A stretch of DNA of 64,000 nucleotides from Mactromeris polynyma. Taxonomy: Eukaryota; Mollusca; Bivalvia; Venerida; Mactridae. Each line of letters begins with the position of its first letter. Positions within the stretch are counted from its first letter, which is position 1. Of this stretch, positions 41,401-56,400 are shown one piece after another. The translations under genes were made by a program, and so were the position numbers. The notes under the pieces are model-generated. The model made no database searches. It saw only the letters and a program-made list of their open reading frames with translations, and was not told the origin of the DNA. The DNA lies in NCBI GenBank assembly GCA_032209605.1, contig JASFXZ010000013.1:7401401-7465400 (forward strand), written 5' to 3'.

Positions 41401-44400
41401 TCAAGATTTTTAGCATTTTGTCCATGATGTTATGTCCAAATTACATGATTTCAGTACGATTAACTTAACTAATGCAATGAAACGACTTTTTTATTTTCAA
41501 TTAACAATTCACTGAGAATTAATATATCTGCCGAAATTATACTTTAGTGCACTTTTAGCCATGTATCTTTTTTCGAGTGAATTAATTTATTCAATTAAAA
41601 TTTTATGCTTTCCATGGAATTATTTTTGACATTGTTTTATTTATTTCAGTTTTTACAAAGAATCGGGGCTCCGAAGGTAGAGCCAAGTAAGGGAGGTAAG
41701 AAGGTCCGCAACATGACATCGATGTTGACCAAAGTACAGGAGGCCATACACGAGATGGAGATGAAGAAGTCGCCGGAATACGCCATGTATCCAAAAATAG
41801 ACATGGTCCGCCTCAATCCAACAGCACTCTCCTCACAGGAGGTATGTTCTCTAAAAAAACTTCAGTGTTCAGAAATGAAACATTGAACAGACTGCCTATG
41901 CTTAAATGGTTGATCGCCTGATTAGATGTCAGTGTTTGTAACTAAAGTTTAAAATATATAAATATGAGTGATTGAGGGATTTACAACCTCTGCAGGTAAG
42001 TGATATCTCTTCATGGAAACACTACATGTGGTGTAACTGTTTGCAAGCAGAAAACAACATTTACTCCATATGGTCACTTTGTTTTCATATTGCCATTTGG
42101 CTTACTGTCAGTGCATGGTGACATCACATGTGGCGTTTTCTGAAAATAACGTCACTTAAAGGAGAGGTTGGAAATGGTACAGCTGCGCTCATATAGACAT
42201 TTAAGAATGTTCAAACATTCATTATAAACTGTTAAAGATCTATATACATTTTCTAGAAAAATAATGTAGATTCTAGAGTTCTCCTTCTATGCCAATATCG
42301 CTGTAAGACACATCAACCCTGTGTAATGACCTCTAAATACCTGTCCCTCTGTATTTCCAGCTGCTAGGACAGTTTCATGACGGTATGTGGCAAGGTGGAT
42401 TGTTTCAGAAGATACTGAGTGACGCTAGTTTTATGTCCGACGCCGTGAAGACGTATCTGAGGAATTACAAGAAGCAGGAACAATCGAAACAGAAACCGAA
42501 AACAGATTTACCGTCGGTGCTGTTGAAATGGATAGTACTCGATGGCGTGTTACATCCAAGCTGGACGGAAGGATTGAATACACTCCTAGCATCACAGAGA
42601 CAGCTCTCTATGGCAAATGGTGGAAGGGTTGTCCTTAACAGTAAGTCAAAACTGAAAAGCATTGGTGTAGATAAGGTGTCTGCTCCTTAACCCGGAGGCT
42701 ATGGGTGTGAAAACTGCAAGTCACAATCTCACGTTGTAAGACAAGAGCACTATTTTGTATGTACCCAAAAGAGGAGCATTTAGCTGCCACGCTGTCTGTC
42801 CATCTGTGCCGAGCTCCAAGACATACAAAATCAATTGATCTGATTTTTATAAGCTGATTTTACATAGTGTTTTACCATGATCTAAGATATACAACTGCAT
42901 TTAGCAACCAGTCTCAAAACTGAAGCCTCTGATTGGATGGATCTGAGCATGGTTTTAAAATCCACCAATGGTAAGGCTACATTCTGAGACTGGTTTCCAG
43001 CCTCTGATTGGTTGGATCTGAGCATAGTTTTAAAATCAACAAATGGTAAGGCTACATTCTGAGACTGGTTTCCAGCCTCTGATTGGTTGGATCTGAGGTT
43101 GATTTTGAAATTGACCAATGACAAAGCTACATGTTTTGTATATATTTACAGATGACAGTACCCAGCTTCTGTTTGAGACGACAGACTTGACGAACGTATC
43201 ACCGTCAACCATCACACACAGTAACATCATACATTTTGGAGAGAATGTTGTCAGCTGGAGTTCATTGTTTGAGTGTTGGGCTAAAACTGCCAAATCTAAG
43301 TGGATCTTTACTTCACCATGGTATGTGCTTGTTGTGTCTTAGTTATTGGTTGATGTTTGTATCAAGTGATGTTTTATTTTCTAAATGCACTTTATATCCA
43401 ATCCTGGTTAAAGGGTAGAGCTCTTTACTCCTGATCCAGACGTTGTGGGGTTAAATCCTGTCATGGGGGAATGGGGGGAATGGGTGTAATGGGGAATGGG
43501 GAGAATGGGTGTAATGGGGAATGGGTGTAATGGGGGGAATGGGTGTAATCGGGGAATGGGTGTAATCGGGGGAATGGATGTAATGGGGAATGGGTGTAAT
43601 GGGGGGGAATGGGTGTAATGGGGGGAATGGGTGTAAGATGGAGTTTCTCAGCTCCAGTGTAAATGTGGGAAATCACGGTCTTGTATGCACGAGTACGAAG
43701 GTTTGACGTGAAACTATTGTTACTCAGTTTGTGTCTATATTTCCAGCATGAAGGTGATTATCGATCTTGCTCACGATGTATTCGGTCCAACAATCAAGTT
43801 CCTTAACTCTGAATGCTGCACAGCGCTACTTACAGACGTCGGTCATTCTGTTGCCATGGCGAACCGTGTGGTTCCCGGAATACAAGAAGTCTCGTCATTC
43901 ATCATGATGTACTCGGCCTTGTTGGATCGTGGCTTCTCTAGAGATGAATTCGAAAAGAAGATAAATTGCCGAGATCCTGACGGTATGTTTACTTAGGAAT
44001 AAATTGAGAAAATCAGTAGTCATTGCCTTCATAAAGATGTACTCTACAACACTGCATTGTCACTTTTCTTACATGTTTCCCAAAACCACAAATACAAGTG
44101 TCTGATACGGGTATTTTCTATCCTGACCTACGTGCTGAGTTAGCGCTAGCACTGGAAATACTTGTATTGGACGCGTGTTTTACCATTCCAGGAAACTTTT
44201 AAGAAAAGTTACAGTGCAATGTTTTTGAGTATGTCTGTATGAAGGCATCAACATGTCATTGTCTCAAAATTATTACTTGGCATATTTTAATAGAAAATAA
44301 GACTCTATATCTACTTTGAGACCTTAGGCCATTGCGTTTGCTAGTTCAATTAATTAGATGTCATATCATGTTATTTCGTGAAAATATATTTATTTTTTTG

Positions 44401-47400
44401 TACGGTGATTTTGTTTCAATTTTAAACTACTCGGTATTCATTGTATAACAATAGCTTTCATCTAACATCTTACTTTTATTCGGGGAAGTTTCGAATTCTT
44501 TATATACAATGTATATATTTTGTTTTTATATTTAATTATGCAAGTTATATTGATATTCATGTGTTGTGGTTTGACGTTGTAACACAATATATAACGGCTT
44601 TTAGTGAAATCCAGTCTGACAAAATACAGTGCAACCTCTCCAGAGCAACACCCTCTGGGGGATGTACATGCTGGCTGTTGTTGAGAGGTTGTTGCTCAAG
44701 AGAGGTTAAATTGATAGTAAATTCATTCTGCCGAAAAAATAATACTGCTATTTAAGAGAGGTTGTCACTGAAGAGAGGTTGTTGCTCTAGAGAGGTAAAA
44801 CTGATTGTAATATCATTCTACCGGAGAGGTGGTCACTGAAGAGAGGGCCACTCTGGAGAGGTGGTCACTGAAGAGAGGACCACTCTGGAGAGGTGGTCAC
44901 TGAAGAGAGGGTCACTCTGGAGAGGTGGTCACTGAAGAGAGGGTCACTCTGGAGAGGTGGTCACTGAAGAGAGGGTCATTCTGGAGAGGTGGTCACTGAA
45001 GAGAGGACCACTCTTGAGAGGTGGTCACTGAAGAAAGGACCACTATTGAGAGGTGGTCACTGAAGAGAGGGTCACTCTGGAGAGGTGGTCACTGAAGAGA
45101 GGGTAGGGTCACTCTGGAGAGGTGGTCACTGAAGAGAGGGTCACTCTGGAGAGGTGGTCACTGAAGAGAGGGCCACTCTGGAGAGGTGGTCACTGAAGAG
45201 AGGGCCGCTCTGGAGAGGTGGTCACTGAAGAGAGGGCCACTCTGGAGAGGTGGTCACTGAAGAGAGGGTCACTCTGGAGAGGTGGTCACTGAAGAGAGGG
45301 TCACTCTGGAGAGGTGGTCACTGAAGAGAGGGTCACTCTGGAGAGGTGGTCACTGAAGAGAGGGCCACTCTGGAGAGGTTGTCACTGAAGAGAGGGTCAC
45401 TCTGGAGAGGTGATCACTGAAGAGAGAGCCACTCTGGAGAGGTGATCACTGAAGAGAGGGCCACTCTGGAGAGGTGGTCACTGAAGAGAGGATCACTCTG
45501 GAGAGGTGGTCACTGAAGAGAGGGCCACTCTGGAGAGGTGGTCACTACAGAGAGGGCCACTCTGGAGAGGTGGTCACTGAAGAGAGGATCACTCTGTAGA
45601 GGTGGTCACTGTAGAGAGGAACACTCTGGAGAGGTGGTCACTGAAGAGATGACACTCTGGAGAGGTGGTCACTACAGAGGGCCACTCTGGAGAGGTGATC
45701 ACTGAAGAGAGGGCCACTCTGGAGAGGTGGTCACTGAAGAGAGGGCCACTCTGGAGAGGTGGTCACTGAAGAGAGGGCCACTCTGGAGAGGTGGTCACTG
45801 AAGAGAGGGTCACTCTGGAGAGGTGGTCACTGAAGAGAGGGTCACTCTGGAGAGGTGGTCACTGAAGAGAGGGTCACTCTGGAGAGGTGATCACTGAAGA
45901 GAGGGCCACTCTGGAGAGGTGGTCACTGAAGAGAGGGCCACTCTGGAGAGGTGGTCACTGAAGAGAGGGTCACTCTGGAGAGGTGGTCACTGAAGAGAGG
46001 GTCACTCTGGAGAGGTGGTCACTGAAGAGAGGGTCACTCTGGAGAGGTGGTCACTGAAGAGAGGGCCACTCTGGAGAGGTGGTCACTGAAGAGAGGGTCA
46101 CTCTGGAGAGGTGATCACTGAAGAGAGAGCCACTCTGGAGAGGTGATCACTGAAGAGAGGGCCACTCTGGAGAGGTGGTCACTGAAGAGAGGATCACTCT
46201 GGAGAGGTGGTCACTGAAGAGAGGGCCACTCTGGAGAGGTGGTCACTACAGAGAGGGCCACTCTGGAGAGGTGGTCACTGAAGAGAGGATCACTCTGTAG
46301 AGGTGGTCACTGTAGAGAGGAACACTCTGGAGAGGTGGTCACTGAAGAGATGACACTCTTGAGAGGTGGTCACTGAAGAAAGGACCACTATTGAGAGGTG
46401 GTCACTGAAGAGAGGGTCACTCTGGAGAGGTGGTCACTGAAGAGAGGGTCACTCTGGAGAGGTGGTCACTGAAGAGAGGGTCACTCTGGAGAGGTGGTCA
46501 CTACAGAGGGCCACTCTGGAGAGGTGATCACTGAAGAGAGGGCCACTCTGGAGAGGTGGTCACTGAAGAGAGGGCCACTCTGGAGAGGTGGTCACTGAAG
46601 AGAGGGTCACTCTGGAGAGGTGGTCACTGAAGAGAGGGCCACTCTGGAGAGGTGGTCACTGAAGAGAGGGTCACTCTGGAGAGGTGGTCACTGAAGAGAG
46701 GGTCACTCTGGAGAGGTGGTCACTGAAGAGAGGGTCACTCTGGAGAGGTGGTCACTGAAGAGAGGGCCACTCTGGAGAGGTGGTCACTGAAGAGAGGGCC
46801 ACTCTGGAGAGGTGGTCACTGAAGAGAGGGTCACTCTGGAGAGGTGGTCACTGAAGAGAGGGTCACTCTGGAGAGGTGGTCACTGAAGAGAGGGTCATTC
46901 TGGAGAGGTGGTCACTGAAGAGAGGACCACTCTTGAGAGGTGGTCACTGAAGAAAGGACCACTATTGAGAGGTGGTCACTGAAGAGAGGGTCACTCTGGA
47001 GAGGTGGTCACTGAAGAGAGGGTCACTCTGGAGAGGTGGTCACTGAAGAGAGGGTCACTCTGGAGAGGTGGTCACTGAAGAGAGGGCCACTCTGGAGAGG
47101 TGGTCACTGAAGAGAGGGTCACTCTGGAGAGCTGGTCACTGAAGAGAGGGCCACTCTGGAGAGGTGGTCACTGAAGAGAGGATCACTCTGGAGAGGTGGT
47201 CACTACAGAGAGGGCCACTCTGGAGAGGTGGTCACTGAAGAGAGGATCACTCTGTAGAGGTGGTCACTGTAGAGAGGGCCACTCTGGAGAGGTGGTCACT
47301 GAAGAGATGACACTCTGGAGAGGTGGTCACTACAGAGGGCCACTCTGGAGAGGTGGTCACTGAAGAGAGGATCACTCTGGAGAGGTGGTCACTGAAGAGA

Positions 47401-50400
47401 GGACCACTCTGGAGAGGTGGTCACTGAAGAGATGACCACTCTGGAGAGGTGGTCACTGAAGAGAGGGTCACTCTGGAGAGGTGGTCACTGAAGAGAGGGC
47501 CACTCTGGAGAGGTGGTCACTGAAGAGAGGATCACTCTGGAGAGGTGGTCACTGAAGAGATGACCACTCTGGAGAGGTGGTCACTGAAGAGAGGGCCACT
47601 CTGGAGAGGTGGTCACTGAAGAGATGACCACTCTGGAGAGGTGGTCACTGAAGAGAGGGCCACTCTGGAGAGGTTGCACTGTATTGGTACAATTTGTCAG
47701 GGATGTTTAATGATTAACTGAGAACAGGTTCTTTCCATTGTTGTGTTTTATATAATTCGAAAATTAGCCTATTGTTGAAAATACTAAAAGATATCTGACA
47801 TAAGACATTTGATAGGGTATATTGAAACATTATCGCATATTAATTAGATATATATTTTAATATGCATTTATTCTTAGTAATCTATTAAAGTTGTAGGGAA
47901 TGAAAGTAAATATAGTTGCTAGATATAATTTAGAATTTGTCATTCTGGTTTTTTTTTACCTCAATATCTAGTTGGTTCTGAAGGATTTGTTTGATAAATA
48001 ATGAGTCAATGAGATTGCTAGATATTGTTTGGTATGAAGTTTAAGATAATTAATTGGTAGATAGATATTTTATTACTCTCAATATGCATGAACAGTCTGT
48101 ATGTATTTGTATTGGGTATAGACGGCAGTAGAAAAAGTATTACCATAATTATATAGACCAATCTAGTACTGTACCATTTATGAAGGAACTATATTGATGA
48201 TACTTGACTTTAGGATCTGAAATAACATTTCTCTGCCCTTGAAAGGAGGCATATAGTAATGGCACTGTCTGGCTGTATGTTCCTCAGCTCTGGCACTGTC
48301 TGGCTGTATGTGCCTCAGCTCTGACACTGTCTGGCTGTATGTTCCTCAGCTCTGGCACTGTCTGGCTGTATGTTCCTCAGCTCTTGCACTGTCTGGCTGT
48401 ATGTTCCTCAGCTCTGGCACTGTCTGGCTGTATGTTCCTCAGCTCTGGCACTGTCTGGCTGTATGTTCCTCAGCTCTGGCACTGTCTGGCTGTATGTTCC
48501 TCAGCTCTGGCACTGTCTGGCTGTATGTTCCTCAGCTCTGGCACTGTCTGGCTGTATGTTCCTCAGCTCTGGCACTGTCTGGCTGTATGTTCCTCAGCTC
48601 TGGCACTGTCTGGCTGTATGTTCCTCAGTTCGAGCCTCAGCTCCGACTCTTCTCATATTTCAAGCAATTCTAATAAAACTTCACACAAATGTTATGCATT
48701 GATGAGGAGGTGTGTCATTTGCTTGATTGTAAGGTCAGTACCTGTAAGGTCAAGGTCATTATATTTGTAATATCTGTTTTTGCATTTCACTTGAAGGATT
48801 AATAGTGAAAATGGTGTCACTGTTTATGAATAGAGAAACTGGAAGACTTTCTCATTTTAATTGAATGTTTATATGTTGTATGTTGTGGCTATTACTTTCA
48901 GAGGAAACAAAATTGATCATTATATCGAGACATTTGGGTAACTAAGCGCACCCTCTCTGCCTATTCTTTCACAGATACCTATACTCTTCTATACACACAG
49001 ATGCTTATAGAACTCAAACTTCAAGCTCATTCCTTTGATGAAATATGTATAAATACTTTTCCCAGGTCTGTAAATCCTTGTATGGACCTCATTAAAAGGC
49101 AATAATTGAATGATAATTTTTTTGGTGAAATTATACCTTCGATACTGGTAATTTTTACAATCTTACATTAAGAATATTATCACTGTGGTCTTCCAAATGT
49201 TTGCTGGCTTGTAGTGACGTATAGACGTAGAAAATAGAACCTGCTTTACTTGTTTTTACTCTGTGCCTGTGTTTTCTGTAAAAACTTGGTGAGATCTTGG
49301 TGTGAGATTATAAATTTGAGTTTGAAGACCATTCTCAAATCTCTAGTATCTGATTGGGTGGTTATCAGCACAGTTTTAAAATTGACCAATGACAAGGCTG
49401 TATTTTTAGACTGGTATCTAAACTCAGAGTTATAATCTTGGGGTCTTGTAAAAAAAAACGAGCAAAAAAACTTATTTTTTCCTTCTTTTTCCACATGCTG
49501 TTTTTGTAGTTATAGACTTTTTGTTGTGTTTTGGGACAAAGGTGACTCCATGCTTGAACCTCTATATCTGCACAAATGCTTTGTTCTTGTTGAATTAGTC
49601 AGCAATGTCTCATTTCCTATCCTTGAAGTGTCAATTTGGAGAACAAATGTTCGAAACCTTGGTGGACGTATGTTTTCAGAATTTCACTGAAGATAACAAA
49701 TCCTAACTCATTTGTCCTCCATCTTTGATTCATACTTGCAGACGAACAGGTTAGTACTGGTTGGTAACCCAGGAACACTGGTTAGTTTAAACATATTTTA
49801 TTTACATAGTATGAACAACGTATTAATACAATACAGTATACAACATTTTGTATGAAACTAATTTGTTCAATAGTTAGTGTAAAAAGAATGAGACCGAAAG
49901 CCAATTACTTATATAGGTCAACTCCTTTGTTTCGGTCAACTGGCTGCCATACAAATACTTTCGAAAAATTGGCATTTTCATGGAAGAGAATATTAAGACG
50001 AAAAACCTTTTCTGTTTTTTTTTCAGAATTTTTCTTTAAAGTTCATTGTATTCAACTGCACAAGAGTCATGCACCAAATCTTTGATTGAAATTTTTGAAT
50101 ATCAGAAATATTTAAGTATGGTTCTGATACACACTTTGCAGGCACATTATGCTTTGAATAATTTCTTGGTTGCAATATAACTATTTTAATTCATTGTGTT
50201 GTTTTTATGCTCCCCGAAGGAGGAGCATATAGCTGCCACTTCGTCTGTCCGTCCGTGCATTAGTTTGTGCATGTGTTCGTCTTACATTTAAGTCCAGGCT
50301 ATTTCTTGGCAACCACCAACCAGAATTCAAAGAAACTTAATTCGAAGTTTCACTACCAAGAGGAGACAGGCATACTGTAGGCATGTTCGGGTTGAATGAT

Positions 50401-53400
50401 TGTTCACATACTTACGGCCCGTTCCTCATGTACATACATCGGAAAGCATCCATCGGTTCTACCGATATTCTTGTTTGTCTGTGATATGTAACAGTGTTGT
50501 AAATTATAATCAAATTTTCTTGATGTAACATTTTTGAAATTTCTGTGAAAAATTCTCTCTTGAGATTGATACTTTGACTTAAATAGCTATTTTCAAAGAG
50601 AACCACAGAAGTACAAAGTAGATTGTTACAATCTCGGTATTGTTTTGATATATTTCTCAATATTGGCTGTTTTCGCCAAACTGTCGATTTAGAGTGAATT
50701 TTTTATTTAAATGTTGTACTTTGGCTTCTCTGTGGAGATATGATATTATGTGTCATGTTCTGTTTTTTCAATAGTTCTTTACTCGTTCACAGATCCAGCG
50801 AAAGTTAACACGCCAAGCAGTGTCGGCGGTACAAACTCGCGTATGACAAGCAGTTCACAAATCGAGAACAATATTCCGTTTTACATGGATAAGATGAAAG
50901 GAATGTTTGCACTAGCATATATCTGGGCGTTTGGCGGACATCTTCATGATAGGTAAACATTAAAGGGTGACACGATGGTCTGGGGTTGAGCGCCGACTCC
51001 TCATCCTGTGTTCATGGGTTCAAATCCTGATATAAGCAAAATTTTCTTGAACTTTCGATATTATTTTTTTTAACGTGGTCCATATCTGCTGCATAAATGC
51101 TACTGAAAATATGACAACTTGAGCAAAAAATATAAAACACAAAAACGGAAGTTTTAACGATGTACTTTTTAAAGGATATTTTCAAACTATGGCTTAATGT
51201 TGTTATATTAATTGAGGCGTGGTTGATTTTATTGCTGAATGACGGATAAAAATAAGATTTGTCGTTAAAATATGTTTTGCATGTAGCCACAGATATAGTA
51301 GCCATTCAAAATGAGTGTTTATTTTCCGCTTTTTTATACATCGATTAACAAAATTTTAGCTTTACAATATGTGTTTCTTGACGTTTCAGATACCGAGATA
51401 AATTCAGCAAGTTTGCCCATGACATTCTGTACCGAGCCGGACATGCGATTCGGATTCCACTTCCAGGTACTGTGTTTGATTATACGCTAGATGACTCATC
51501 CGGAACTTTCGTGCGGTGGAGTCATAAAGGTCAGGAACGATCAAAGAGTGTCGCCGGAACGTATATCATCACCCCGGAAGTTGAGAAATATACATTTATG
51601 ATAGATCTACTCATCAATTCACATCAACCAGTTCTATTGACCGGACAGCCAGGTGTTGGAAAATCTTCCCTCATACATGTAAGTATTGTGAAGATAAAGT
51701 ATACACAATGCATCACTTATAGTCTGTAATTTAGCCGTGACATTAAATTAAAGGTTAGCAGCCAGAAATTACACATTATTTCATATTCAATGTATTTTTG
51801 CCAGAAAAATCCACTTTTGAGAACAAAAAAATCTCGTATTTTTATAGATCGTTTTTTTTCGTGGCACACTCAGCAATTTCCACCGCCTATTCCGGAAGTG
51901 ACGTGGATTTATTCCCCGTGCCATATTGACTTCCTTACCTTACCTGTTACTTTTCCGCTCGATTGTTGTTCAAACTCTTTTCTTGGTTTATTGTACCACT
52001 CTTGTAATAAAACCACTTCCGACATGCCCCGAATAGTTGTAATGGTTTTACCGTAAATTTACTTTCATTTACAGAACATAGTTTTACCGAAGCAGACATC
52101 CTCCAAGGTTATAATGTCACCTGGAATGACGTCGGGAATATTCCGGGATTCACTGATGGCACATATTCTGGAACTGAAGAGTAAAGCTTTAAATGTGATA
52201 ACATCGGGTCAGACTGCGGCAGCTAATACCAAAGTTGTGCAAAAACATCTCTTCTTTATTGATGACCTGAACACGGCATCGAAGCAGAATGGTAAGCTTT
52301 TGAACTCAAAATTTCTTGAGATTTCATATTGCAAAGTGGATTGCAATGTTTGTAATGTGCTATATTCTTTAGTACTCTTCGTGGTTGATCTGAGATTTGA
52401 GTGTGAATCTGAGATTTGAGTGAGAAAATGAGATTTGAGGGTGAAAATGAGATTTGAGTGAGAAAATGAGATTTGAGGGTGAAAATGTGATTTGAGGGTG
52501 AAAATGAGATTTGAGTGAGAAAATGAGATTTGAGGATGAAAATGAGATTTGAGTGTGAATCTGAGATTTGAGTGTGCATCTTAGATTTTAGTCTGAATTT
52601 GAGATCTGAATCTGAGATTTGAGTGCATGTATTGAGTGCTGAGTTACGACTTTAATCAATACATAATTGTTCACTCAAGTTCAACTTATACTCTCAAATC
52701 TCTACAATCAATCTGAGAGCTGCGAATTATTCATTGTGTGTGGTTAGTGCAAAGCTACTAATAGAAAAATAAGCAAGAAATTATCAGTTGCTTTGATATT
52801 GGCAAGTTAGTACTGGTTTATTTATTCCAGGAAAACTGGTAAGGTCAACAGACCACCGTTTATAACTGAGTAAAAAATATTGAAAAATGGTATAACCCAT
52901 ATAAAAAATATTCTTTAAATGCCTGAATGTATTTTCACTGTATTTATCAGTATATTAATTATTTTATCAGTATTTTGATTATTTTCTTAGTATTTCAATT
53001 ATGATATTACATTCTACGAGCAGGTTATCAGCCACCACTGGAACTACTGACACAGATACTGTCACAAGGTGGCGTATACGATCAACAAAGACAACAATTC
53101 CAGGAAATGAGTGAAGCTATCATCCTCGCTGCCGCCACACAGCCATCTTGTCCAGGTACAATCCTATAGCTTGTGTGATATCTGTCTGTTATATATAACA
53201 GAAATTCTCGAACAAGTTTCTGGAAACAATAAAAACAAGCCTTTGCTCTATTTTCTGGAGTTCATTGATTGTTTCTTGATGATGAAGTATCATAGTTTAT
53301 ACGAAATACGTAGCAAACCTTATCTGCACAGCCGTACTAACATGATTTTGCCATTTGCATATCACTGATTTGTAAACCAATCAAATCTTATGTTAACCGC

Positions 53401-56400
53401 CAAGGCAATTTCTCTTCAACCGAAAAACGTTTGTAACCTTGATGTTGATTGTTTAACCTTTCGATAAGGGATACGTTGCCTTTAACAAATTTACTGAAAT
53501 CCATTTTGGACCTGAAGTGACCAGCAATCGTAACATCTCGCCATTTTTTTTTTTGTTGCACAACAAATCTTAGCATTCAAATTGCGCTGACCATCTTTTT
53601 TCAAGATATTTCTTGTTTGAGTTTGTCATTTTTCTTTCCTTATTGTAAAATATTTTTTTGCAAAGGTAGTCATCTTAACTAACAAAAGTTAGTTGAATGT
53701 TTTAGACAGTATGTGGTTTTCTTGCATACCAGTCCATGTCCCCGCGTTAACACCAGTGCTGGAAAACTCTATCTTAAATCCCCCAAGAGTGCTTGCATCA
53801 TGATACATCGAGGGATCGATTTATCGTCTCGCCCCAATTGTATGATTTATATTTCTCTATTGTAGGTGTGGGTATGGGCGAGTCGTGTCATGTGATGTCC
53901 AGCAGACTTACACGTCTGTTTGTTAATATAACCTTGTTTAATCCATCGGCCGATGGTATCCTGTCGACATTTGGTCGGAACATTCAACATTGGTTGGAAG
54001 AATTCCCGACATACTCTGTTGAACATCATTTTGAATTTGCAAGGGTAAGTATGAATGAAGCAGTGATTTATGTTTGAACAAAAGAAAACAGCCTGGGATT
54101 ATATCCAGTTCCCAGCGATCAACATTTGGTTTACATGGATTGTTACTCTTGAGGACTGTTTCCCAAGTTACTAACCTGGGTCTGGGATTATAATGGATAC
54201 TTACATTCAGCACTCAAATCTCAGATTTTACTTGTATGAGTCTGTTAGTGACTCATATTGAGAGTGAAAAATGAATGATAATGTTAAATGAGTGCTGAAT
54301 ATATTTTGTGACCCATTTTCTTATGGATTTCGGTGTGGAAAAGGGGACAATTATCTGGTCTGAGTGTCGAGTGGGGCACTAAAACCCAATAATCACTCCT
54401 GTATCTTATAATTACGCTAAAATGAACAAAAAAGAATATCAGCACTCATTTGACATTTTCATTCAATTCCTATACTCAGATATCCACTTTCAGACAAATG
54501 CTTGAGTAAATTTTGTGAGTTGAGATTTGAGTGCTAGCTTATATTCCCGGGCCCAGTACTCATGCCTAATTCAGGGAGTTTGAGGCGGTATTCAAAGAGT
54601 TTGGCCAAATTCAAGATTTTGTAAAACTCTGCATAGTGACCTTCAGTAGGTATCATATGTGTGTATAACTCTGCATAGTGACCTACAGTAGGTATCATAT
54701 GTGTGTATAACTCTGCATAGTGACCTACAGTAGGTATCATATGTGTGTATAACTCTGCATAGTGACCTACAGTAGGTATCATATGTGTGTATAACTCTGC
54801 ATAGTGACCTACAGTAGGTATCGTATGTGTGTATAACTCTGCATAGTGACCTACAGTAGGTATCATATGTGTGTATAACTCTGCATAGTGACCTACAGTA
54901 GGTATTGTATGTGTGTATAACTCTGCATAGTGACCTACAGTAGGTATTGTATGTGTGTATAACTCTGCATAGTGACCTACAGTAGGTATTGTATGTGTGT
55001 ATAACTCTGCATAGTGACCTACAGTAGGTATCGTATGTGTATAACTCTGCATAGTGACCTACAGTAGGTATCATATGTGTGTATAACTCTGCATAGTGAC
55101 CTACAGTAGGTATCGTATGTGTGTATAACTCTGCATAGTGACCTACAGTAGGTATCATATGTGTGTATTATTTTCATTACAGGCCTTGACCCTTGGTCTC
55201 ATGGATTTGTTCTCCAAGGTCAAGGAGAGATTTAAACCTACACCCTCGCATGCTCACTATGTCTTCTCTATACATGACATCTCCAAGGTCGTTCAAGGTA
55301 TTCTTCTCATGTCTCCAAGGTCAAGGACACGAAAAATGATGAAGGTCAAGAAAGACAGTAAGTCAACTTTGAGTTCGTTTTAAATACAGTGCAACCCTTG
55401 TGGCGCAACTCCCTATGTTGTTGAAAGCTTGTTACTCTGCAGACACCTTTCGACACATCTACTTTTTTTCCATGCAGACATGTTTCTACATCTCTGATGT
55501 TTAAATGTTAAAGAAATCTTAGTTGTTTAGATGACATTGTGCTGAATTTTGGTTGAGGATGAATTTGTGATTTCATTAAATTGTATAGAGTTCAAGTTAC
55601 CATGTATAATTGGAATAAATTTTGTTTTGTATACTTGGATATTTTGTTACCTGGGTCTGAAGTCAATAATCAGCGATTGAAGACCAGTCTCAAATTAAAG
55701 CCTCTGATTGGTTGGGTTTTAGCACAGTCTTAGAATTGACCAATGGTAAGGCTGCTTTCTGAGACTGGTCTCCAAACTTTGTTTTTTAACCCTGTACCTT
55801 GATATTTTATAGAAAAAGGAAGCCAGACGACATCTAGAGCGACGTCGTTAGATTCCCGGGGACGTATCAGTGCTGGGGGTAGCAACGGTACACAAGAAGG
55901 TCCGTCTCCGCCGATGATGAAAGTTATCGCACAACTTTGGTGTCATGAATGTACGCGAACATTCGCTGATAGACTCGTATGTGATGAAGGTTAGTGAAGA
56001 AATATATTATATCTGTTATGAAAGTTATACTCTGTTTATAAATGAATTATAAGATATGTTTTTCTTTCAAGTCGTCAAAACAGTATACTGATACAACATG
56101 TGCTTTTTTAACCTACTATGTATAACATGATGATGAATAAACAATATGAACGTAGAATATGAAGTTTTATTTCATGCTTTCTGGTTGTTTACCAGCAAAT
56201 AACAGAATTATTATCCGATAATTCACAGTGACATTATCAGAGTAATAATGACGTCATATAAACACTGTCATATAAAATATTGATGTAATTAGCGAGTAAA
56301 AAAAAAGTCCAAATGAAGCATCAAATAAATAGAATACTTGTGTTTCGGTATAAGATCAAGTTATTTCACTTTGTGAGCATCTGACTTAAATTGTGCTTGT

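Noticed and set aside
50965..51035. tRNA-like text with box-B-like GGGTTCAAATCCTGA
   Set aside because: A plausible box B, but box A is weak and no cloverleaf was found. Probably a tRNA-derived SINE remnant; too uncertain to list as a gene.
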